Assembly (NCBI GenBank): GCA_014218235.1
Contig: CM024759.1
Coordinates: forward strand, 12,788,712 to 12,852,711
Length of the DNA stretch: 64,000 nucleotides
Source: Colocasia esculenta
Lineage: Eukaryota; Streptophyta; Magnoliopsida; Alismatales; Araceae
Direction: 5' to 3'
This document shows positions 1 through 10,039 of the stretch, in pieces (position 1 is the first letter of the stretch; each line of letters opens with the position of its first letter). The notes below the pieces were generated by a model. It did no database searches and was not told the origin of the DNA. It saw nothing but the letters and a program-made list of their open reading frames with translations. The translations under genes and the position numbers were made by a program.

Positions 1-1229
1 CTTCCCTCTGCCAAAAGACTTCCCTCAAGATCAAGGTAACGCATCAAGGTTCGCACACATCATTATTAGGTGGGGCAGGGGCCTGACGATCCTCTTGATA
101 CACAACTAGTTTAGGTGGGTTTCCTAAACTGAAACCGCAAGAAACGCAGCATTACCAAATCTAAAACCGTTACACAGGAGGAAACTTGATGTCAACATCT
201 GGTGCCGCCAACATGTGGTTGGCGTCCACCCAGGGTGCCGCCCACAGAGGGTTTTGTCATGCCCCTCCAATTTAGCAGCGGAATAAATCGGAGGGAGACG
301 CGAACAACGAGTATGGTAACGACAATTGCGCATACTTTTGCAAACATCAGAGCATCTAATGAACAATAGTTGAAATAACTTTTCGTTTCATTATAAAATC
401 ACTAAGACTATTACAACCACTAATTCGGAGCCAATACATAGGGCTCAATGACATCATTACATTGAAAAGAAATCTAAAGCAACAACTACTAGACTCCAAT
501 TGTGCTAGGGTAACTTCGTTATTTGACTCCGGGTCACTCATACATAATGTTATAAGTCTCTCCAACCTATTTATTTAATTTATGGTTGGGTTATTTTTCC
601 GTGTTAATAATTTTCCGACTTAGTTCCCTAATTCGGTTAACTTGGTCACGTGTAACGTACACTTGGTCAATCGGATTTTTTGTTGCTCGAATCTCTTCAT
701 GAAACTCTTAAGAATAATGTTTGAGGTTGATTTATAATTTTTTACGAAATTTTCTAATGTGTTTTCTCACGTACGATAGTGGTACGTAAGTTCTATCATT
801 TCGATAATACGTAAGTTATTTATTTACTATTTTCATACTTGAATTTGTTCATGGGTCATAAGTTGTCCATTGATCCAATTCCTTTATGGACTATCCCCAC
901 ATATTGTTTGGAGTCTACCCATAATTTTTATTTCAATTGTTAATCCACTTGGCTCATGAAATAATGGATTCTCTAATTTATTCCCTATTTACATAATAAG
1001 TCACATAAATTCTAAATCATTGTCCGAATTATTTTTCTATGCCCAAATTTCTTAATGGGTCATTAGATAATAATTTTTAAGGTATAACTATTATTTTCAT
1101 AGAATTTTATATGAGTTTCTACTCATGCAATAATGATGTGTATCATTTAACTAGTTTGATTTTTATTAATGGGCAAAATTTTCATTTATCTATAATTTTT
1201 TTAATTAATAAAATTTCTGGGGTATTACA
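1..1229 (-). mobile_element. LTR fragment, gypsy (Tekay/Del-like), cut by window edge
   Basis: Read on the minus strand, this segment starts at 1229 with TGTAATACCCCAGAAATT, a typical start of chromovirus LTRs. It is AT-rich and has no credible ORF. The other end lies before position 1, so neither the full length nor a TSD can be checked. It could be a solo LTR or one LTR of a complete element. Confidence 0.5.
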
Positions 1230-1380
1230 GGTTTGGCGTCCATCGATCTGGACGCTAAACCTGGCCTGGAAGTTAGCGGCACGGTATCCTACCGCCAACC
1301 GGGTATTTCGGCCAGAAACAACAATTCATTTAAAATAAATGTATTATCACATCATAAACAATTTAATAAGTACAAGATCA

Positions 1381-1434
<54 letters not shown>

Positions 1435-1783
1435 CATAATTACATATCACCTGCATAGATTTAAATGCATATACTATGTACTTCAACACTTGATAATGCA
1501 TACACATTTAAATATATATTACATGCCCAAAATAACCTTATGCGTACTTACAAGATATACAACATTGATTTCATATGATATACACTATATTATTCAAATA
1601 CACTATGCACGGAATAATAAATATAATATGTACATAAAATACCTAGATACTACGTGCACATTTAAATATATTACATGCATAGACAAGAATAACATATATT
1701 ATGCTCATGCACATAAGCAAGTAAATATTTATAATATGCACCAAATAAATAATATTAAATGCACAAAATTTGGGGGCCTCACA
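1230..1783 (-). mobile_element. Older LTR fragment that hosts the insertion at 1229 and abuts G1
   Basis: On the minus strand, 1783 begins TGTGAGGCCCCCAAATTTTG, another gypsy-type LTR start. The sequence is AT-rich, has a long AT microsatellite and ends at the LTR ending at 1229, which suggests that LTR inserted into this one. G1 starts two bases further on, so it landed almost exactly at this LTR boundary. No ORF here is credible. Confidence 0.4.
1384..1431. repeat. (AT)n microsatellite
   Basis: An uninterrupted run of about 24 AT dinucleotides inside the older LTR fragment. It is likely length-polymorphic. Confidence 0.95.
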
Positions 1784-1785
1784 GT

Positions 1786-4283
1786 TGTTGTGGGGATTTT
1801 CTGGCGATTCGACTCCCTGATGGTTCGTGCAGCATGGGTTCCACGCGAGCAAGGTGTTCGGAGTGTGGACAAGCCGACGATGTGGTGTTTTTGGCATTCT
1901 TCGGGCTTGTTTAAGTGGTAGGGAGACCTCCCTCTTGTGTTACTTTGTTTTGAATGGATTAAAGGGTGGAAATCATGTTTGGGTGGTGTGCCATAGTATA
2001 GATTTCATGCTTAATGCTTTAACTGCTATTTGAATTGGATCTGTGTGGATTTCGAATGGAGAAGGGTGGGTTCGGTTGGGTTTTCTGACCCTATTCTCAC
2101 ATTTGAAATGTGACAGTGGTTCACCGTCGCATTCACATCATGAACACGACGCGGTGAGCTGTCGCGTTTCGGTTTCCGATTTATGTGCTGTTTCGGTTGG
2201 TGTGAACGCGACCATATGGTCCGTCGTGTTCATGGATTTATCGTGACGTATCACATTGTCACGATTCTCACTTCGACTGTAGGTTGGGCGTGAAGGCGAC
2301 GTATTGGGCCGTCACGATTTTGTCGCGACACTGGGCCCTGTCGCATTTTAGTTATGGTCACGTCTGGTCAGGTCGTCGCAATTTGAAAGGCGATGCCTGT
2401 GTCCATCGCGTTTCAGCTTCTGTGGTCTGCTTGTGGTGGCTGGGCAGTGAAGTTCCAGTGTGGACCTAGCCCTGGTTATTTATTGTTAGTTAAAGTGGTT
2501 TAAGCTGTTTAATGTTAGTAAAGCATGTGTAGGGTTAATGGGTCAGTGTATGAATCATTAGTGATTTGTGTGTATTATGTTAAGTATGTTATTGTATTAA
2601 GTTAAGTGGTTAATGTGCATGGTAATGTGTGTTGCTATGGATGTCATGAGATGACCAATGCAAGCAAGATAAATGTGATTTGTTGTGGTTATGAGTAGAG
2701 AGTTTTTAAGTGTGATAAGTATGTACTGTGGTTGGTGTTGTTGCTGAGTTTGGTGGTCCAACACTTATTCCAGAATGCCTCTTCAGTCGAGTACCCCAGG
2801 TTCTTTGTGAGCTAGGCACGTTGGGTTTGTCCCGGTACTATGTGTGTACCATTGTGATCTGTGTTGTCCTCCTGGACACCCTCACTCCTGAGTTTGAGTT
2901 GTACGTCTGACTGAGGGAAAGACAACAGTGGGGCAGCGACTTGTGTTGAGTTGGCATTGTGTATGGTCACTTGTAGCACGCTCGTGGTTGGGGGACGGAC
3001 ACCAGTAGACGTACTGGTCCCCAGCTAGCCCCGTGTTTCCAGTGCCTCACTTTAGGGAGCTCGGACCGGAGTCCCTAAAAGTGCCAGGCATGGGTCTGCA
3101 GCTGTGTGGTCTGCAGGTGTTGTGTTGGTTGGTCTCCACTGTTGGTTGGCTTTCTGTGTTTATGGAGTGGTAGCTGGACTTTGTGTTTGGTGGCTACGAG
3201 GTTGAGAGGTAGTTTTTGTGTTGTGTTTTCTGTGTTGGATACTGGCATCATGAACCAGTAGTTCGTTCCCGTGTGGTGGCGTTGTTCCTTTTTGACTCAT
3301 GCTTTGCCACTGGTTGTGGCTTGTGAGTGGTGACTCACCAGTTGAGGTTTTACTTGTTGTGGTGTGCCTTGGTCGTGGCACAGTTGAGGTTGAGATTTTG
3401 TGGTGGTACCTCGTGGTGGTAGGTACTTTTACCCTTCATGGGTAGCCGTTTGTCTTGGTACGCAGTGTACCGGCCTTTTCAGGTGTTGAGGTGGAGCTGT
3501 GCTCCGTGGAGGTCGTGTAGTGTGAAATTCCACTGGTTGTGTTTTACCATTCTCTGGGTAAGCTTCCAATTGTGGTTTTAGTCTGTGGTGGATTGGCTTT
3601 CTATTGCCAATCCTATTACCCTGTGCGGGTAGTTTTCCTGTGAGGCTTGTAGCCTAGGTAGTGGTTTGCCTGTCAGGCTTGTGGCCTAGGCTTTTCAGTT
3701 ATTGGGCAGACTAGTGGTGCTGTGCTAGTTCTGCTGTCTTCTTCTTATTCACCGAGAACTGTGTTAGCTGGTGTGTTTATATTTAACTGCAACTTAATCA
3801 TGTTTAGTGTGAGCAGTTTGTGGTTTGGCTATCGGCGTTGCCAGTGAGACCCTTTGGGGTTGAGGTCTCTTCAGTTTCCAGGTGTTGTTTTTGGGAGGTC
3901 TCTGTTGAGCCAGTGACGTTTGAGGCTCACTCCCTTATAGTTCTTTTCAGGTGCTACATTGTGTGTGGCTTGCAGTGGTGTTGCAGCAGACTTGTACCAC
4001 CAGCAATAGAGTTAGTTGTGTTTGTGTGAGCTTTGCTCCCTCGGAGTATGCCCCAAGTAGGTGTACTTTTTTCTTGGACATGTAATAATGTATTGGGATA
4101 GTTGTAATTTATTATATTTGAGTATGAGCACATGTACTTTCTTGTGACTTATACTGTTGTGGTTTTCTTTTATGTTCCTACTGGACAGTTGTGTGAGTTA
4201 TCCCTTGCGAGACTTTGGTCTGTTCGCAGGAGGCGGGTCTGGGTATGGAGCCTTATTGGGCATAAATACCTTGGGCTATTATA
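1786..4283 (+). mobile_element. 5' LTR of G1, a LARD-like non-autonomous retrotransposon
   Basis: It starts TGTTGTGGGG and ends ...CTATTATA, where a final CA has probably decayed to TA. GT and the primer-binding site follow directly. The first ~680 bp recur at 26310-26995, directly after a purine tract, as the 3' LTR. The 2.5-kb length and absence of good ORFs suit a chromovirus-type LTR. 2100-2400 is dense in CpG words such as GTCGCGAC-like palindromes. The 5-bp flank is ACAGT (1781-1785), but the matching right flank is outside the window. Confidence 0.85.
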
Positions 4284-4285
4284 GT

Positions 4286-4297
4286 TGGTATCAGAGA
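4286..4297 (+). other. Primer-binding site of G1 (tRNA-iMet type)
   Basis: TGGTATCAGAGA begins two bases after the LTR end. It matches the complement of the plant initiator tRNA-Met 3' end (TGGTATCAGAGC), the usual primer of plant copia and chromovirus elements. It fixes the LTR end and the plus orientation. Confidence 0.9.
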
Positions 4298-5051
4298 ATG
4301 GTCCAGTTAGAATATGTAAAGACATTGAGGTTACAATGTCTCAAGACATGGTTTAATGTCCACTGCTGGTAGTAAGTCTGCAGTTTTGTGTGGTTTAGAG
4401 TGGTTTTCATGTGAGTTTTTTACATGTGAATTGTGTATATGTGTTTGTGAATTTGGCAGTTATTAGTAGTTGCTGAGAAATGGTGTGGTTAGTAATGGTA
4501 TAATTTGTGTGGTTATACCAGTGTGCCAGTTCGTGGTAAAAAGTGTAGTTATTTAAAGGTTCATAGTTACAGAAATTGAAGGAAATAGTGAATTAAGTTA
4601 TGATATTCAGTAAAAGTAAAGTTGTGTTCTAGGAAGGATATGTTTTAATGTGATGAAGGTGTTTTATGTTTTAGCGAGATACAGAATTAGTAGAGACAAG
4701 TATAAGAAAATTGTTGTGAATATGAGAAAAAGGAAATGTGTGATAGAGTTATAGAGGTGTGGATCAGAGTGTGTTAAAGATGGTTAAATGTAAGAATTGC
4801 GATTGAGAACTTTAGTAGAGGTAATTGATATATTTGAGATTTGTGTCAGTAAGTATTAAGCAATAGTTTGGATGGAAATGTGACTAGTGATATGAAAAAT
4901 TCTTAATAATTAAGTGAGACAGATGAGGTATTAGTAAACAAAGGAACAATAAGGTATTAGTAAACAAAGGAACAATGACTTGTAGCAGTTGAGTTAAAGG
5001 TGTTTTGGGATTAGAAATGGTTGTAGCAAAGAGTTTGGGAATAGTGCGGTT
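4298..5051 (+). mobile_element. G1 internal region, 5' part (non-coding)
   Basis: Purine-rich sequence (many GAAAG, TTAAAG and AGTAAG words on the plus strand) with frequent stops in every frame. A short direct repeat (GGTATTAGTAAACAAAGGAACAAT-like, 4928-4976) is visible. No gag, protease, RT or integrase motif could be found, so this is where an autonomous element would carry gag but none remains. Confidence 0.7.
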
Positions 5052-7008
5052 ATAAACAATGATGGTAATAGAGAGTTTGATATAAAGATCCATGTAAATA
5101 TGTGCAGAGGTGAACAGTTGGGTGTAAAGAGAGTAAAGGAAGATCAATATTCAGTTGAGTCTTCTTAGAATCTCGAAAGAAAGATCTTTAATTGGAAAAT
5201 GACAGTTTGTGAAGATTCCAAAGAATGATTTGTTAAAGATTGCAGTGCTAAGATAAGATTAGTGATATTTAGCAGTTGTGTACAGTCTGTGGAAAAAGAG
5301 AGATAAAGAATATGTTAGAAAAAGATTGAAGTTGAAGTTAAGAATTTGGGAATAAGATAGAGCTATGTGAGTAAGGATGGAAAGAGCTAAATTAATTGAG
5401 AAGCAATTAAGAAATATCAAGCTGAGTAGAAAATTAAGGCAGATTGTGAAAGGAGTTAAAGTAAAGGTTTGAATGAAAAGGATATTAATGAGTATGGTGT
5501 AGCAGTGGTGTTCTCAGTATTTGAGAATTAAGCAGTTATTACAAGGTAAATGAAATGTGGATGTTGATATTGTAAAGCAGCAATGTGGAATAAAGAAATC
5601 AGGCAGAGCAGATTAATGTATTTAAAGAGATCGGTTTCAGGTTCTAGCTTTGGCAATATTTTAGTGAAAGATAATTGTATAATAAGAAGAGTTACAATGT
5701 GAATGGTACAGTAAGATTAGCTAGATAGCAGAATAACTAAGAGAAGTATTTTGCAGAAATGATATTATGTTTAAAGCAGTTGACAATAAAGTTAAAGTTA
5801 AGTGTTATTGATTAGAGAGGGAATATAGCAGATTATAGAATGAATATAATCAGATGGTTCAAAAAGTGTTTAATAAGAGTTTATATGACAATGTACACAA
5901 AGTGATTCAGTTGAGCAACGGTGTACTTTCATAAAGGTATTCTAGAGTTTGATGCAACAGCAAAGGCAGATCAGTTAAAGAATAATAAACAGTTGGGATT
6001 ATGGTAAAGCTAAAGGTAAAAATATGTGCAGAGTTAGTTGAGCAGTTTTATTATATGAAAGGAGAGTACGGTGTCACAACAGTGAGAATGAATATTTTGA
6101 AAAGGGTATAGATTTAATGTAATTAGTCAGCCAGAGAATGTTATTTAAAACAAGAAATGTATATGAAGAGCGAAGTATGTCAATAGTAGTATGACAGAAT
6201 TCAGAATTTAAGTATGTGGCACAAACATAATTGAAATATTAAAGAAAGCAGTTTAGAAATTCAGGCATTTTCTTCTAGCGATAATTAATTGAGTGGGATG
6301 ATTTGAGAAGTAAATAAAGTCATAATTGAGCCCAGTTGGAGTCAGAGTAATAGTGAAAGTGGAAAGTAATTGAAAGCAATAATGAGGGCAGAATTTGTAG
6401 GACATTTTGCCAAGTATCCAATGTAATCAGAGTGGTGCAGCGAAAGCATGCAAGATTTAATATTCATAGGCTATCAAAGGTTTGGTTGATTAAAGGAAGA
6501 GAAAGGCTTTCTGCACTTTCACAAGTGCAGAAATACCTAGTCATTATGCACTTCTCCCCTCCCATTGGTGGAAAAAGGGAGAGATGTCTATGTGGTAGTT
6601 TCCTTCCCACCAATAGGAGGGGAGAAGTGCATAGTGACTAGGCATTTCTGCACTTATGAAAGCGCAGAAGGCCTTTCTCTTAAAGGAAAGTTTAAGATTT
6701 TTGCACAAAATAAAGTGGCAGTGGTTCTTAGCAAGATATGAGTTAAGGTAGCAGAGACAAAAAATTCAGATATGGTAATTTGATTTTCTTTGAGAAACTG
6801 GCAGTTGAGAATATGAATAAAGATGAGGCAGAATAACAGTTAGCAATGATAAACAAATAATGGAATAGCACCGAGAAATCTGAGATTTACAAATGGTTTT
6901 GCATGGCGGAGCACCTAAGGGTGGCAGTGTATGGTAAAAGGTTTTAAGAAGTAAAATGGCTAAAAAAGAAATGTTGCAAAGACAGTCAGAAAAATGTGGA
7001 AATAGGTT
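5052..7008 (+). repeat. 1.96-kb unit, copy 1 (single copy here)
   Basis: This block recurs as a partial copy at 18605-19258 and as two full tandem copies at 19259-21218 and 21219-23178, with only scattered differences. Here it occurs once. It is flanked on both sides by GGTT (5048-5051 and 7005-7008), the likely microhomology for its tandem duplication elsewhere. It is purine-rich and non-coding: the hydrophobic minus-strand ORFs in it are a by-product of base composition. A foldback element sits inside at 6499-6679. Confidence 0.9.
6499..6679. mobile_element. MITE with long terminal inverted repeats, Mutator-like
   Basis: The 181-bp segment begins GAGAAAGGC and ends GCCTTTCTC. The two arms pair over about 75 bp around a short centre. 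It is flanked by a perfect 9-bp direct repeat TTAAAGGAA (6490-6498 and 6680-6688). A 9-bp TSD with long TIRs starting in GAG fits a MULE-derived MITE. The other three copies come from duplication of the host unit, not separate insertions. Confidence 0.85.
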
Positions 7009-7543
7009 GAGTCCAAGGAGATAAAGCTCTAACAGCAAGGTATAATTGCCTACAGATGAAAAGTAAAGAAAGGGCAGTTTGCATTAATAGGGCAGAGCAG
7101 TTGTGAAATGAATGAAAGAGAAAGGAAAAGTAGAATAGGCACAGAAATGAAGAAATTGAGTCAGCCAATGCAGAATGGTTTGAAAGGCAAGTGCAGAGAA
7201 AGTGTATCCTTTTTAGTTGTGACTAGCTTTATTCCTTTTTAGGTGATAGTCAGGTTTGCCGTGGTTTTGTTTTGAATGTCGAGGATGACATTTCTTTTTA
7301 GGTGATAGTACTGTAACGTTGTGACTTTTTGGATCCGTGTTTAATGGTTCTGGCGTGGTGATCTTGACCAAGAGGTGGCCATTGAGCTTTGGCGTGGTTT
7401 CCGTGTGTTGTGTGGTTGTTGTGGAATGGAGGTTTTATCCCAAACAGCCCACATGTTCACTGGTTGTGAACGCAACGGAGCAGTATGTCGCATTTTGAAC
7501 GCGACGGCTTCCTACAACGTGATTCACTGAACCACCTTTATGA
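7009..7543 (+). mobile_element. G1 internal region, 3' part up to the Sire-1 insertion
   Basis: This joins unit copy 1 to Sire-1 and recurs at 23179-23714. 7278-7311 reads GTCGAGGATGACATTTC followed by TTTTTAGGTGATAG, which resembles the stretch after the chromovirus pol stop (a TCGAGGACGAA-type motif). That suggests G1 derives from a Tekay-type element that lost its genes. The last five bases, TATGA (7539-7543), are the left copy of the Sire-1 target duplication. Confidence 0.65.
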
Positions 7544-9850
7544 TATTGCCCAGTTGACGAGCCCAGAGGGGGGGTGAATGGGTCTTTTAAAAATTATTTG
7601 ATTAATACCTGTACTTAAAACATTCACACAAAGACGTTCTTCGATGAAGGTTAGTGAAAGTTAGAATAAACAGCAAACACACACAGGAAATCAATCACAC
7701 AACACACAGAGTTTATCCTGGTTCGGACCTCCTCTCCTTAGGAGTCCTACGTCCAGTCCCTGAGCAATAACTCAAGATTCCACTAACTAGGGTACAGTCC
7801 CCCTATGGACACTACAACACCCTGCTCAGCTGGTCTTCCTTCACACGAAGGGAACTGCAACACCCTGGATGCCCCACCAGGTCTTCCTTCACCACGAAGG
7901 GAACTATAACACCCTGGATACCCCACCAGGTCTTCCTTCACAACAGAAGGGAATAACTCAGCAAAAATAAGCAATAAAATCAAGCCCCTAGATCAAGCTT
8001 TAACAAGCCACGATCTGAAGCAAATAGCCCTGAGAGAAGGAGATCTAAACAATGGTCTCTCTCAGAACTACACAGGCTCTCTCTCAAGATTTCTATTACA
8101 GCACAGAGAGCTAAAGAGTTGAGACAATTTGGAGTGGGATGCTTGGCTCTAAAATTCTCCCAGAAGATTTGAATTTGCTAAGACGTGCTTGTAGTATTCG
8201 TTGGTAAGTCTCCTATTTGTTTTCTGGAACTGCTGTCTTGTATTTATATCTTCAATTTGAAATGTATTCGTTAAAGTATCTGTTGTCTCTAGCTTTGGTA
8301 GACGTTAGACTGAATGGCCTTTTGAAGCTGTTAGTCAACAGTCTTTTATCCATTTGTGCACGCAAAATCTTCAGTGTTATTCTTTGGCTTCTATTTTGTC
8401 CAACGTTGTAAGATGGACTGTCATCAGATATCTGCACATATTTCAAGCTTAAACGATAGACAGCTAAGCTGTCTCTGATGTCAGTCAACGTTAGAATAAA
8501 TAATCACAGAAATAGTAATGCCAAATAGCTGTTCTAAAAGATACACACAGAGTAAGCACAACAATGGACGTTATCATCTGCATGCATGCAGAGATACGTT
8601 CAGTCTACATTAAATTCAAAGGTGTCAGAAGGATATGCGTGACGACTTTGACTATTCAATGCTTTGACCAATAGCAAATCATTGTGCATAAGAAGTCGAT
8701 ACATTCATGACTTATGAAATTGTTATGATTAAGTCAATTTAGCTAAATCGTTGTAAGACATAACCAAATCGTTATGTTTACTGAAGAAATTGTTGTGGAG
8801 AGAAAATTATTGTGTTTAGTGAAGAAATCGTTATGAACACTTAGGAAATCGTTGCATGAAGCAAATCGTTGTGTTCAATGAAGAAATCATTATGAACACT
8901 TAAGAAACCGTTGCATGAAGCAAATCATTGTGTTCAATGAAGAAATCGTTATGAAATCGTTACATGAAGCAAATCGTTGTGTTCAATGAAGAAATCATTA
9001 TGAACACTTAAGAAATCGTTGCATGAAGCAAATCGTTGTGTTCAATGAAGAAATCGTTATGAACACTTAAGAAATCGTTGCGGGAAGCAAATCGTTGTGT
9101 TCAGCAAAGAAATCGTTACGAACATTTAAGAAATCGTTGCAGGAAGCAAATCGTTATGAGTTCTTAAGAAATCGATGCGATGTATTAAGGAATAGTTGCG
9201 AAGACTTAAGAAATCGTTGGGATGAGCAAATCGTTACGAGGTCTTAAGAAATCGTTGCGATGACTTAAGAAATCGTTGCGAAGAGAAAATTGTTACGAGG
9301 TCTTAAGAAATCGTTGTGATGACTAAAGAAATCGTTGCGAATAACAAATCGTTACGAGGTCTTAAGAAATCGTTGTGATGACTTAGGAAATCGTTGCGAA
9401 GAGCAAATCATTACGAGGTCTTAAGAAATCGTTGTGATGACTTAAGAAATTGTTGCGAAGAGTAAATCGTTATGAGGTCTTAAGAAATCGTTGTGATGAC
9501 TTAAGAAATCGTTATGGGAACGATTTGTTTGGAATCAAACAGTGTTTCTACAAAGAAATCGTTACGACATCAAATTGTTACAGCTTTAAGGAAATCGTTG
9601 TGATTTTCAATAGAAGTCGATGAGGACTTAGAGAAATATCATACTGAACTTGACATGCTATAGATGTATTAATACTTACCAAATGGGCTTGATTTTCCTT
9701 GAGATTTTTCCTTTGCTCACAAGCTTATAGAATGTATGTTAGAAAACTTGAGAAGGTTTTGTTAATCACATTTTGTTATTCACCAAAATCAATATGTAAT
9801 TAATTAGAATTACATGAGAACAGACTGATCATCAAACATACTGATCATCA
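7544..9850 (-). mobile_element. 3' LTR of Sire-1 (LTR A)
   Basis: On the minus strand this LTR starts TGATGATCAG next to a polypurine tract and ends ...GGGCAATA, where CA has become TA; the other copy keeps TGTTGCCC at the same place. The left flank is TATGA (7539-7543) and the same five bases follow LTR B (26150-26154). Near 7570 is the AGAGGGGGGGTGAATGGG block that all three Sireviruses share. The 2307-bp length is shorter than LTR B (2435 bp), mainly because there are fewer sub-repeats. Confidence 0.9.
8740..9610. repeat. Tandem AAATCGTT sub-repeats in LTR A
   Basis: Dozens of AAATCGTTGTG, AAATCGTTACGAGG and AAATCGTTGCGAAG words spaced about 18-22 bp apart form higher-order units of roughly 60 bp with CTTAAG spacers. 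They sit in the LTR upstream part, where promoter and enhancer elements would be expected. The words are CpG-bearing and nearly palindromic (TCGTTACGA). Confidence 0.85.
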
Positions 9851-9866
9851 ATCTCCCCCTTTTTGG
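9851..9866 (-). other. Polypurine tract of Sire-1
   Basis: On the minus strand CCAAAAAGGGGGAGAT directly precedes the LTR start, within a TTTTGTCATCACC context typical of Sireviruses. This is the primer for plus-strand DNA synthesis. The next ~170 bp to the end of the third ORF (9867-10039) has no other feature I can identify. Confidence 0.9.
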
Positions 9867-10039
9867 TGATGACAAAACACAACTAAACTTATCAATAAGC
9901 ATAAGTGACCTAACTTAGTATTTCTGAAAATAAAAGCTTTGTATGTCAGAAATGCTAAGGAAATTTCTCCCCCTTTTTGTCATTAAGCAAAAAGATAAAC
10001 TAAGACAAAGAAGAAGAGAAAAGACACACAAACAAAGAT

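Noticed and set aside
1490..1921. 143-codon plus-strand ORF
   Set aside because: It spans the boundary of an AT-rich LTR fragment and the start of the G1 LTR, so it cannot be an old gene; codon use is biased by AT content.
4286..4297. TGGTATCAGAGA as part of a tRNA gene
   Set aside because: No cloverleaf around it; it sits two bases after an LTR end, as a primer-binding site does.
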